From contig CAYGRM010000410.1 in assembly GCA_964352225.1 (NCBI GenBank), positions 1 through 5,839 on the forward strand: DNA of 5,839 nt. The letters are read 5' to 3'. The first letter of the stretch is position 1. Every line of letters starts with the position of its first letter. This stretch comes from CAJQQY01 sp964352225. Its GTDB lineage: Bacteria; Bacteroidota; Bacteroidia; Chitinophagales; Saprospiraceae. The notes beneath the pieces are model-generated. The model was given only the letters and a program-made list of their open reading frames with translations. It did no database searches and was not told the origin of the DNA. The translations under genes were made by a program, and so were the position numbers. Below are positions 1-5,839 of this stretch, one piece after another.

Positions 1-29
1 CAACCTTTTGTTCGATGAACCGATCTTTT

Positions 30-839
30 TTACCGATTCTTTGCAAAAGCAGTTTTTACCACTTCAAGGGTTTTATCAAAAACAGGTGGACTTGCAGCTA
101 TCATTTCTTTTCCAAATATATAATTTTCTCCTCCTTGAAAATCACTTAATTGACCTCCAGCTTCTTTTACTAAAATAACTCCGGCAGCTACATCCCAAGC
201 ATTCAAACTGTACTCATAATAAGCATCAAACCGCCCACAAGCTACATATGCTAAATCCAAAGCAGCAGAACCAAATCGACGAATTCCTCTCGTATTTTTT
301 ATAAAAAATTCTAGTACCTCAAAGTATGGTGCAACTCCTCGATAATCGTAATATGGAAAACCAGTAGCAATTAATGCATCTCCCAATTCAGTTCTTTTAC
401 TCACTTCGATTTTTGCATCATTCAAATATGCTCCTCCATTTTTCCAAGCATAAAAACATTCATTTCGACTCACTTCATAAACAACTCCTAGAATAATTTC
501 ATTCCGAAATTCCAAGGCAACACTAATTGAAAAAAAAGGTAATTGATGCAAAAAATTAGTCGTCCCATCCAATGGATCAATAATCCAACGATATTCTCCT
601 TCGCTATTTTCGATGGTTTCTTCTTCTGTCAAAAAAGTAGCTTCGGGAAGTAATTTTCCTAATTTTTCAACCAACTGTATTTCAGCATTTTTATCCACAT
701 AACTCACTAAACTGTTAAGGCTCTTGGTTTCAATATCATTAGGATTAACTTTTTTTAATTCTTTTAAGATAAATTGGGCAACAAAACCTACTTCCTTGCA
801 CGTAGAAGAAGTAAGTGATTTGAGTTGTTTGGAATTCAT
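30..839 (-). CDS. Inositol monophosphatase family protein (SuhB-like)
   Basis: This is a 269-residue enzyme of the magnesium-dependent, lithium-sensitive phosphatase superfamily, expected to hydrolyse inositol 1-phosphate or related sugar phosphates in the cytoplasm. Visible family motifs, in order: LVSYVDKNAE (about residues 43-52); the acidic metal site in LTEEE (70-74); the signature WIIDPLDGTTNF (85-96), whose two Asp residues and Thr bind metal and phosphate; and the C-terminal WDVAAG..LVKEAGG (215-229), with the Asp that activates the nucleophile. All catalytic residues are present and the length is typical of the family. There is no signal peptide. The frame is open upstream to an ATG at 896, but I prefer the ATG at 839: the extra 19 residues lie outside the usual family length and overlap an inverted repeat. 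Exact substrate is not readable: SuhB, archaeal-type IMP/FBPase and histidinol-phosphatase relatives share these motifs. It is transcribed divergently from the OmpA-like gene. Confidence 0.93.
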   Translation of the reverse strand: MNSKQLKSLTSSTCKEVGFVAQFILKELKKVNPNDIETKSLNSLVSYVDKNAEIQLVEKLGKLLPEATFLTEEETIENSEGEYRWIIDPLDGTTNFLHQLPFFSISVALEFRNEIILGVVYEVSRNECFYAWKNGGAYLNDAKIEVSKRTELGDALIATGFPYYDYRGVAPYFEVLEFFIKNTRGIRRFGSAALDLAYVACGRFDAYYEYSLNAWDVAAGVILVKEAGGQLSDFQGGENYIFGKEMIAASPPVFDKTLEVVKTAFAKNR

Positions 840-889
840 ATCGTGTTTTTTAGTTGAAAATACCGTATTTTTGTATAGAATTTCAAGCA

Positions 890-960
890 TTATCAAATGT
901 TAAAAAAGTTAAATAAGATATTTTTTTATATCTTTGTTGACCTTAATTTGCATTTGATAA
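890..960. repeat. Nested inverted repeat (imperfect 71-bp dyad)
   Basis: The outer arms TTATCAAATG (890-899) and CATTTGATAA (951-960) are perfect 10-base reverse complements. Nested inside, AAGATAT (915-921) and ATATCTT (928-934) form a perfect 7-base hairpin around a run of six T. The two dyads share almost the same centre (925 and 924.5), and 8 of the 15 base pairs between them also match in register. This could be an operator, or a leader hairpin if a transcript crosses it. AT-rich DNA makes short palindromes common, so function is inferred only. Confidence 0.55.
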
Positions 961-1088
961 ATCTAACGTCGAAAGTAATCTTTTTCAAAAAACTTTCCTA
1001 AACATTAGATTTCATCTATCACCTATCAGTCTTACATCTCTAAATTGTTCTAAATTTTAATCCAAAACTTAAGTGAGTAACTACACAA

Positions 1089-1106
1089 CCACATCTTATG
1101 ATGTGG
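1089..1106. repeat. Perfect 7-bp hairpin upstream of OmpA-like gene
   Basis: CCACATC (1089-1095), loop TTAT, GATGTGG (1100-1106) is a perfect inverted repeat with four G:C pairs in an otherwise AT-rich region, 54 bases before the OmpA-like start codon. No U-tract follows directly, so it does not look like a terminator. It could be a protein-binding dyad or a 5' untranslated hairpin. Confidence 0.5.
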
Positions 1107-1160
1107 CTTGCTTAATATATTATTGACCATTATTTTTTTATTATAAAATTCCCACTTAAC

Positions 1161-2810
1161 ATGAACAAGTTAATATTAGTGCTAGTTTCCCTTTTCCTCC
1201 CTGCCTTGATCATGGCACAAAGCAAATCCGAAGTTGGATTGATGCTAGGAGGTGCTAATTATTTAGGAGATGTTTCTTCTTCTAAAGTTTATTCTTTCAA
1301 GCAAATACAAGCTGGAGGTGGCTTGTATGCTCGATATCACGTGAATAGGCATATTTCTCTTCGAGGAAGTTTCTTTTACACCAAGTTAAAAGGTGATGAT
1401 CTGAACTTCGTAGATGAAGCTGTATGGCGAGCAGATCGAGGGTTTAAATTTACAAATCCAGTTTATGAACTTTCATTTACTCCTGAATTTTACATTTTAG
1501 GAAATACGATAAAACGAAAATTATTCCGCCCATACATCTTTGCAGGGATTGGCGCGGCATTCACCAACCCTCAAACCAACCTTATCGAAAAAGATGTTGA
1601 TGCGGTTGAAAATGAACCAGGTTATTATCCAACTAATCATTTCTCTTTCCCTCTTGGAGGAGGAATTAATTTCGATATTAATGACAAATTTACACTTGGC
1701 ATAGAAGCTTCTACTCATTTTCCTTTGACAGATTATTTGGATGGAATTAGTGAGTCTGGAAATGCTGGAGCAAAAGATTGGTTTGTCTTTGGAGGTTTAA
1801 CTATAGGTTACAAATTCGGAGAAGTTGTTCCTACTTATGTTGATACTGATGGAGATGGAGTAAATGATGATACTGATCTTTGCCCTCTTGTTGCTGGAGA
1901 TTTGCAAGGATGTCCTGACTCTGACTCAGATGGAATTGCTGACTTGCAAGATGACTGCCCTAATTTAGCTGGAGACAAAAGGTTCAAAGGATGTCCTGAT
2001 TCTGATTCAGATGGAATTGCTGATATCAATGACCTTTGTCCTGACACTCGAGGTACGATGGCAATGAATGGATGTCCTGATTCTGATGCCGATGGAATCG
2101 CTGACAATAAAGATAAATGCCCTAACCTTGCAGGAACTCTTGCAGGAAATGGATGTCCTGATGATACTGATGGAGATGGAGTTTATGACATCGCAGATAA
2201 GTGTCCGACAGAAAAAGGAAATCTAAATGGTTGTCCTGATGCTGATTTGGACGGAATTGCTGATGCTGATGATTTCTGTCCTTTAGTTGCTGGAACAAAA
2301 AATACTAAAGGTTGTCCTGATGCTGACTCAGATGGAATTGCTGATGCGATGGACGATTGTCCTCTCGTAGCAGGTATTTCTAATAACAAAGGATGTCCTG
2401 AAGTTTTAGTTGCAAAAGGGGAAGCTGAAGTAGTTGATACAAAAGCTGAGACTAGCGTAAACGCAAATACTTACACTTACTTAGTAAGTGATATTTACTT
2501 CAATCAGACTCGTGTAAAAATTAGCGAAAACGAAATTACTAAATTGGATGAAGTAGCAAAGTTGATGAAAAAAGATGCTGACCTTAATTTAAAAATCATC
2601 GGTCATACTGACGATACCGGAGACATGAAATTAAACGACCACCTTTCTATGCGTCGAGCAAGAAGATGTTATAAATATTTAGCATCAAAAGGAATCGCAT
2701 TAAATAGAATGACTTTCGAAGGTTCAGGAGCAACTAAACCAAAATATGACAACTCAACAGAAGAAGGTAAAAAGTTAAATAGAAGAGTTGAGCTTGCTTT
2801 TTTAAAGTAA
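1161..2810 (+). CDS. OmpA-family outer membrane protein with barrel, TSP3 repeats and peptidoglycan-binding domain
   Basis: This 549-residue protein should span the outer membrane and bind peptidoglycan, stabilising the envelope. Residues 1-19 are a signal peptide (Lys, hydrophobic core, cleavage likely after the Ala of LIMA, before Gln20). Residues about 20-220 form a beta-barrel-like domain with alternating aromatic strands; the opening GLMLGGANYLGD resembles the Bacteroidota barrel family DUF6089. Residues 228-413 are seven thrombospondin type 3 repeats with 14 cysteines, a likely rigid calcium-binding stalk. A short linker (414-437) leads to an OmpA C-terminal domain (about 438-549) with GHTDDTG (481-487), LSMRRA (495-500) and NRRVEL (540-545). 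The Asp and Arg that grip diaminopimelate in E. coli OmpA are preserved in HTD and MRRA. The start is supported by the signal peptide. It has its own terminator and a long upstream region, so it is probably monocistronic. The architecture is common in the phylum. The function beyond a structural porin-like role is not visible. Confidence 0.95.
   Translation: MNKLILVLVSLFLPALIMAQSKSEVGLMLGGANYLGDVSSSKVYSFKQIQAGGGLYARYHVNRHISLRGSFFYTKLKGDDLNFVDEAVWRADRGFKFTNPVYELSFTPEFYILGNTIKRKLFRPYIFAGIGAAFTNPQTNLIEKDVDAVENEPGYYPTNHFSFPLGGGINFDINDKFTLGIEASTHFPLTDYLDGISESGNAGAKDWFVFGGLTIGYKFGEVVPTYVDTDGDGVNDDTDLCPLVAGDLQGCPDSDSDGIADLQDDCPNLAGDKRFKGCPDSDSDGIADINDLCPDTRGTMAMNGCPDSDADGIADNKDKCPNLAGTLAGNGCPDDTDGDGVYDIADKCPTEKGNLNGCPDADLDGIADADDFCPLVAGTKNTKGCPDADSDGIADAMDDCPLVAGISNNKGCPEVLVAKGEAEVVDTKAETSVNANTYTYLVSDIYFNQTRVKISENEITKLDEVAKLMKKDADLNLKIIGHTDDTGDMKLNDHLSMRRARRCYKYLASKGIALNRMTFEGSGATKPKYDNSTEEGKKLNRRVELAFLK
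1842..2399 (+). repeat. Seven tandem thrombospondin type 3 repeats, also repeated at DNA level
   Basis: The repeats begin at residues 228, 253, 280, 307, 335, 360 and 387 of the OmpA-like protein, each with the pattern D-x-D-x-DG(I/V)-x-D-x-x-D-x-CP followed by a GCP. Spacing is 27 residues for most units and 25 for the first and fifth. The codons are also similar: the 36-base blocks starting at 1908, 1989, 2070, 2229 and 2310 differ at only a few positions, with an 81-base period between several of them. This points to past duplication or recombination between units. Known TSP3 repeats bind calcium through the Asp side chains and are cross-linked by disulphides. Confidence 0.93.
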
Positions 2811-2829
2811 AAAAATTTTAGTGATATAG

Positions 2830-2869
2830 AGAAGGGCTGTTAGCGATTTGCCAACAGCCCTTCTTTTTT
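2830..2869 (+). terminator. Intrinsic terminator of the OmpA-like gene
   Basis: A 12-base stem, AGAAGGGCTGTT (2830-2841) with AACAGCCCTTCT (2853-2864), is extended by two further G:C pairs past an A/C mismatch and closes a short loop. A run of six T follows at 2864-2869. It starts 19 bases after the stop codon. Read from the other strand the stem is not followed directly by T, so it is best suited to the plus strand, although it could also slow transcription from the convergent AsmA-like gene that ends at 2886. Confidence 0.93.
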
Positions 2870-2885
2870 ATTTTGATAATTTTGA

Positions 2886-5501
2886 TTAATCATTTTCGTC
2901 TGACTCGTTTCCATCAAAATCAATAAACTCGACGTCCTCCTCATCTCCTCCTAAATCTGGAATCACATCCTTCCAATCCGTTGGTTCTTCAATCGAAACG
3001 ATATTTCCGAAATGTTTAATTAACTCTTCTTGAATTTTACGCTTTCTAGTTCCACTTGCATCTAATTGTTGACTTACCCGCCTTTTGTCCGACTCGTAAG
3101 TAAAGGTTTCCATTGGTCCATAAATTCGATAATACAGATTAAACCATCCATTCTTTTTAGCCTTTTGAGGTTTTAAATTAGAATTATGCTTTTTGAATTT
3201 ATTCAAAATAATTTGCCCTGCATTCACCTTGATATTATAATCAATTTTATTTTCAAAAGTATGCGTTCCACTCACCGCCAAATTCATCGCATTACTTTGA
3301 ACAAACATGGCAGGCATAAATAACTTGCTATTTTTCACCTCCATATAATTATGGATATTGGTGAATTTAATTCGACGTAAGTCTTCAATTTTGACATAGT
3401 CAGAAAAATCATAGAGCATTTTTAATCCTACTAATTCCCCATTAGATATTCCAACATCTCCGAGCACGTGTAATTTATCGGTCAAAAATGTTCCATCTTC
3501 ACTCCAAAAAGATTCTATAAAAAACTTTGCATTCAGGGTCCCTTTAAGATTATTATCAGTTAAAACTTCTTGTCCAAAGTTTTCGGTTTGCCTTAAGAAC
3601 TCATTAATATTGATTTGCTCACAAATGAATTTTGCTTCCATGTGAGGTTTTCCTTCGAAGAAAGTTTTTCCATCCACTAGCATTCTGCCTTCCATCATTT
3701 TCACTTTTCCTTTGACCGCCATTTCATTATTATCAAATTCTAATGTTCCTTGAAAGTCTTCTCCTTCTATTTTTTCATAATTAAATTCCGCAATATTCGC
3801 AGCAAATGTTCCTTTAAAGAAATTGGTGATTCGCTCCCGAGATTGATTTTTGGCAACTTGTTTTGAATTAACTCCTGGTGCTGCTTTAATAGTTTTTACA
3901 CTTTCATCAGTTGGAATTTCAGTAACTTTTAATAATTTATCAAAATCAATTTTGGTGGCATCCAAGGAAGCATTAAATTTCAATTCTGCATTTTTACTAT
4001 TCAATGAATCAGCAAAAAGTACAGGTAAGAAATTTAAAAATGTTCCCTCTAATTCAATTTCAGTTCCTGGTGCTTCGAATACTAAACCTTCCACCTGTAA
4101 ACTATTATTATCAAATTTTAACAACCCTTTATCTATTATAACAGCTTCATTATTGATCGTCATCGAAGCATTTTTAAACTCTACATCCCCTGAGGTCGTC
4201 ACTCGTGCAATTCCGTATGGGCTGATAATATCATTTAATTTACCTTTGATTCGTAGTTTCTTCATTTCAACTTCTCCGTCTGCATCTGTTATAATTGGAC
4301 TATTCAACATCCCGTAAACTGACTCCAAAGGAATTGCACCATTTAAATTAAAATCAATCAACGGATCATCCAAATTAGAAATACGTAAGCCCCCTTCCAA
4401 CAATTCTCGATTAAAATATCCTTTAAAATCAGAAATTTCAAAAGATGAGTTTTGATTATTTCTTTGCTTCCCATTTGAGAAAATTGCAGTAAAAGAAACA
4501 TCATTAAGAGAGCTTCCCAATTTTTCAGAATTAATTTTTCCCTCCTCCAAACCGAACTCTACAATGACTGCTGGGTTGGAACTTTCAGTTTGAGGTCCTT
4601 TGATGGTACTATTAAAAAAGAAGGTTCCTTTGCTATCAAAATCTTCAATGGTACTTTTATTTTCAGGTGGCAACAAGGCAACTACAGAAGACAAACTTCC
4701 ATCATCACTTTTTATTTTCAAATCATAATTATACCCTCCTTGGATTCTTTCGATCAATCCATCTACATTAAATACATTGGAAGAAACTCCAACCGTTACA
4801 TCGTCAAATTTATATTTACCATTTGTAAAATCCACATCGATCTTAGCATCGTAAATGATCTCTTCATCCACTAAAAATTGGTCTTCACCTGATTGGAAAA
4901 AATGAAATTTAATATCCGCAAAACTGGAAAGTGAAAATTTACTCGCCGAAAAATCGCCAGAAGCAACAGCTTTGTTCAAATGAAATTTAGTATAATGTTG
5001 CACGGTTTGGTCTACATAAATAACTTCGACTCTATTCAATCTAGCTTCATCCAAAGAAAGCATAACTTCATTTCCTTCTTCGCCATCAGTAGAGGATGTG
5101 GTTGAACTTTTGATGATATCATAATTGGTTCTCCCTTTTTTATCTTTCTTGATATACAAAGAACCGTCTTCGATGACGATGGAATGCACTTTGATATTTG
5201 ATCCAAAAAGGCTAAACAATCCAAATCGAAATGATAGGTTCCGAGCATCCAAAAGCGTCCCGCTCAAAGCATCATCTAACTCAACATCATGCAAATTGGC
5301 AGAGGCATCTGGAAAACCAGAAAGCAAAGAAAGATTGAATTCGCCAACTCGAAGTTCAGTCTTAAGTTGTTTATTAACTTCTGTGACTAATCTTTCACTA
5401 ATCTGATCTTCGAATATAGAAGCCATCACAATCAAAAGGAACATGACTACTAAAATAAAAAGGCCAGACCAAACCAAAAACTTTTTTAGATACTTACTCA
5501 T
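2886..5501 (-). CDS. AsmA-like protein (membrane-anchored, periplasmic)
   Basis: This 871-residue protein belongs to the AsmA-like group. Residues 1-7 are basic (MSKYLKK) and about 8-30 form one hydrophobic helix, an uncleaved inner-membrane anchor. The following section (about 31-120) has the typical AsmA opening: a helix, then VGEFNLSLLSGFPDASANLHDVELDD and a run of short amphipathic strands. The rest is beta-rich with many GTF..N and G.L.. strands. Residues about 560-800 match the AsmA C-terminal type seen in Bacteroidota (for example ISNGELVGLKML, 685-696). A low-complexity linker lies near 525-557, and the last 21 residues are strongly acidic (11 Asp or Glu). Relatives (AsmA, TamB, YhdP) form long grooves that carry lipids across the periplasm or affect outer-membrane assembly; that role is inferred here from family membership. 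The ATG at 5501 is chosen because the anchor helix follows directly. It is convergent with the OmpA-like gene and insulated from the upstream tRNA by a terminator. Confidence 0.88.
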   Translation of the reverse strand: MSKYLKKFLVWSGLFILVVMFLLIVMASIFEDQISERLVTEVNKQLKTELRVGEFNLSLLSGFPDASANLHDVELDDALSGTLLDARNLSFRFGLFSLFGSNIKVHSIVIEDGSLYIKKDKKGRTNYDIIKSSTTSSTDGEEGNEVMLSLDEARLNRVEVIYVDQTVQHYTKFHLNKAVASGDFSASKFSLSSFADIKFHFFQSGEDQFLVDEEIIYDAKIDVDFTNGKYKFDDVTVGVSSNVFNVDGLIERIQGGYNYDLKIKSDDGSLSSVVALLPPENKSTIEDFDSKGTFFFNSTIKGPQTESSNPAVIVEFGLEEGKINSEKLGSSLNDVSFTAIFSNGKQRNNQNSSFEISDFKGYFNRELLEGGLRISNLDDPLIDFNLNGAIPLESVYGMLNSPIITDADGEVEMKKLRIKGKLNDIISPYGIARVTTSGDVEFKNASMTINNEAVIIDKGLLKFDNNSLQVEGLVFEAPGTEIELEGTFLNFLPVLFADSLNSKNAELKFNASLDATKIDFDKLLKVTEIPTDESVKTIKAAPGVNSKQVAKNQSRERITNFFKGTFAANIAEFNYEKIEGEDFQGTLEFDNNEMAVKGKVKMMEGRMLVDGKTFFEGKPHMEAKFICEQININEFLRQTENFGQEVLTDNNLKGTLNAKFFIESFWSEDGTFLTDKLHVLGDVGISNGELVGLKMLYDFSDYVKIEDLRRIKFTNIHNYMEVKNSKLFMPAMFVQSNAMNLAVSGTHTFENKIDYNIKVNAGQIILNKFKKHNSNLKPQKAKKNGWFNLYYRIYGPMETFTYESDKRRVSQQLDASGTRKRKIQEELIKHFGNIVSIEEPTDWKDVIPDLGGDEEDVEFIDFDGNESDEND

Positions 5502-5557
5502 TGATAGGGAATAGGTTTTAGAGATTTTTTTGAAAACTATAATTTTAACTAGAAGGA

Positions 5558-5602
5558 CTAAGGAGAGTTTCCATGTGTTCCAATTCTTTTTTTAAAACAC
5601 AT
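5558..5602 (-). other. Possible 14-codon leader reading frame upstream of the AsmA-like gene
   Basis: An ATG at 5602-5600 opens a 14-codon frame (MCFKKRIGTHGNSP) ending in TAG at 5558-5560, between the candidate promoter and the AsmA-like start. Its first codons overlap one arm of an inverted repeat. There is no ribosome-binding sequence or coding bias to support translation, so it may be chance. Confidence 0.12.
5573..5602. repeat. Inverted repeat in the AsmA-like gene leader
   Basis: ATGTGTT (5573-5579) and AACACAT (5596-5602) are perfect 7-base reverse complements separated by 16 AT-rich bases. The repeat lies about 70 bases upstream of the AsmA-like start codon and downstream of the candidate promoter, so it could be an operator or an mRNA hairpin. 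Function is inferred from position only. Confidence 0.4.
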
Positions 5603-5655
5603 TACGCATAAAATTAATGCAATTTCAGAACTTTTTAAACGAAATGCTTGGCAAC

Positions 5656-5684
5656 ATTATTTTTAAATAAAAACTCTTTGTCAA
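5656..5684 (-). promoter_or_regulatory. Candidate promoter for the AsmA-like gene
   Basis: Read on the minus strand, TTGACA (5684-5679) is followed after exactly 17 bases by AATAAT (5661-5656), a perfect -35 and a 5-of-6 -10 by the general sigma-70 pattern. The same site partly fits the Bacteroidota pattern: TTTG, 22 bases, then TAATGTTG, one base off TAnnTTTG, although the gap is slightly long. Transcription would begin near 5649, giving a leader of about 148 bases. In AT-rich DNA such matches arise by chance, so this is moderate evidence. Confidence 0.4.
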
Positions 5685-5714
5685 AAGAAGTTTAGAAATA
5701 GCACGATTAGGGGC

Positions 5715-5752
5715 AAAAAAAAAGTCCATCTACAAATTGTAGATGGACTTTT
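5715..5752 (-). terminator. Intrinsic terminator of the tRNA-Val gene
   Basis: Positions 5720-5734 and 5738-5752 form a perfect 15-base stem (core GTCCATCTACA with TGTAGATGGAC) around a three-base loop. On the minus strand it is followed by, and partly built from, a run of nine T (5723-5715). It starts 12 bases past the tRNA 3' end and separates the tRNA transcript from the AsmA-like gene. The plus strand also shows T after the stem, but no gene reads into it from that side. Confidence 0.92.
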
Positions 5753-5764
5753 GATTTTAAAAAG

Positions 5765-5839
5765 TGGGCGATGAGAGACTCGAACTCCCGACCCCCTCGG
5801 TGTAAACGAGGTGCTCTGAACCAACTGAGCTAATCGCCC
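5765..5839 (-). tRNA. tRNA-Val (anticodon UAC)
   Basis: The minus strand folds into a full cloverleaf. The acceptor stem is GGGCGAT with ATCGCCC. The D arm is GCTC...GAGC with GG in its loop. The anticodon stem is CCTCG with CGAGG around the loop TTTACAC, giving anticodon TAC (UAC), which reads valine GUA-type codons. There is a five-base variable loop, and the T arm is GGGAG TTCGAGT CTCTC with one G:U pair. The discriminator base is A at 5765. The 3' CCA is not encoded (CTTT follows the A), so it must be added by a nucleotidyltransferase. The gene's 5' base is the last base of the window, so its promoter, and any upstream tRNAs in the same transcript, lie outside. Confidence 0.97.

Larger units (their letters stand above)
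840..1160. other. Divergent intergenic region with regulatory-looking structure
   Basis: This 321-base AT-rich stretch separates the minus-strand phosphatase gene from the plus-strand OmpA-like gene, so it must hold both promoters. No convincing gene lies in it. The best match to the Bacteroidota -7 consensus TAnnTTTG on the plus strand is TATCTTTG at 929-936, but the -33 position is poor (AGTT where TTTG is expected) and it would give a leader of about 220 bases. A closer but weaker alternative is TTG at 1108-1110 with TATTTTTT at 1131. On the minus strand, TTGAAA with a 17-base gap to TAGATT (near 962-990) is a weak candidate. None is good enough to call as a promoter. The bases before the ATG at 1161 contain no Shine-Dalgarno match, as is usual in this phylum. 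The two inverted repeats in this region are listed separately. Confidence 0.6.

Noticed and set aside
10..20. GTTC-GAT-GAAC small palindrome after the phosphatase stop codon, as a possible terminator
   Set aside because: The stem is only four to five bases and no T-run follows on the minus strand. The true terminator may lie beyond the window edge.
866..873. TATTTTTG on the plus strand, an exact TAnnTTTG match
   Set aside because: There is no TTG at a suitable distance upstream, it lies at the 5' end of the opposite-strand phosphatase gene, and better placed candidates exist nearer the OmpA-like gene.
1835..2107. Minus-strand open frame opposite the TSP3 repeats, with repeated SAIPSESESGHP units
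   Set aside because: It is a mirror of the repeat codons of the OmpA-like gene. Its repeat pattern follows directly from the sense strand, and it has no signal or family features of its own.
3850..4317. Plus-strand open frame of 155 codons inside the AsmA-like gene
   Set aside because: It lies wholly antisense to a clearly coding gene, has the biased Ser/Asn/Phe composition expected from antisense reading, and has no recognisable domain.
5765..5839. tRNA-Val as an integration site for a mobile element
   Set aside because: The tRNA 3' end is followed at once by its own terminator and a core-type gene. No integrase and no direct repeat of the tRNA 3' end is seen in the window.

Overview
This window reads as an ordinary core-genome stretch from a low-G+C member of the Bacteroidota. 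Three things suggest this: an OmpA-type protein built as beta-barrel, thrombospondin type 3 repeats and an OmpA domain; a large AsmA-like protein of the kind common in the phylum; and starts without a clear Shine-Dalgarno sequence. The class within the phylum cannot be settled from this sequence, but a free-living aquatic lineage would fit.

Layout from left to right. Positions 30-839 (minus strand) encode an inositol monophosphatase family enzyme (SuhB-like). Positions 840-1160 are a divergent, AT-rich intergenic region with a nested inverted repeat (890-960) and a separate perfect hairpin (1089-1106). Positions 1161-2810 (plus strand) encode a secreted outer-membrane OmpA-family protein with seven calcium-binding-type repeats. 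A strong intrinsic terminator (2830-2869) lies in the short convergent gap. Positions 2886-5501 (minus strand) encode an 871-residue AsmA-like membrane-anchored protein. Its upstream region (5502-5714) holds a candidate promoter and an inverted repeat. A second very clean terminator (5715-5752) then closes a minus-strand tRNA-Val(UAC) gene at 5765-5839, the right edge of the window.

The genes do not form an operon: neighbours are divergent, convergent, or separated by a terminator. Two of the three proteins concern the envelope. The OmpA-like protein should tie the outer membrane to peptidoglycan, and the AsmA-like protein should act in the periplasm, probably in lipid handling or outer-membrane homeostasis. 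The third is a soluble metabolic phosphatase. I found no mobile element, CRISPR array, defence system or biosynthetic cluster, and nothing that amounts to a new system. The observations most worth a second look are the nested dyad between the divergent genes, the inverted repeat with a tiny reading frame in the AsmA leader, and the DNA-level repeats inside the OmpA gene.
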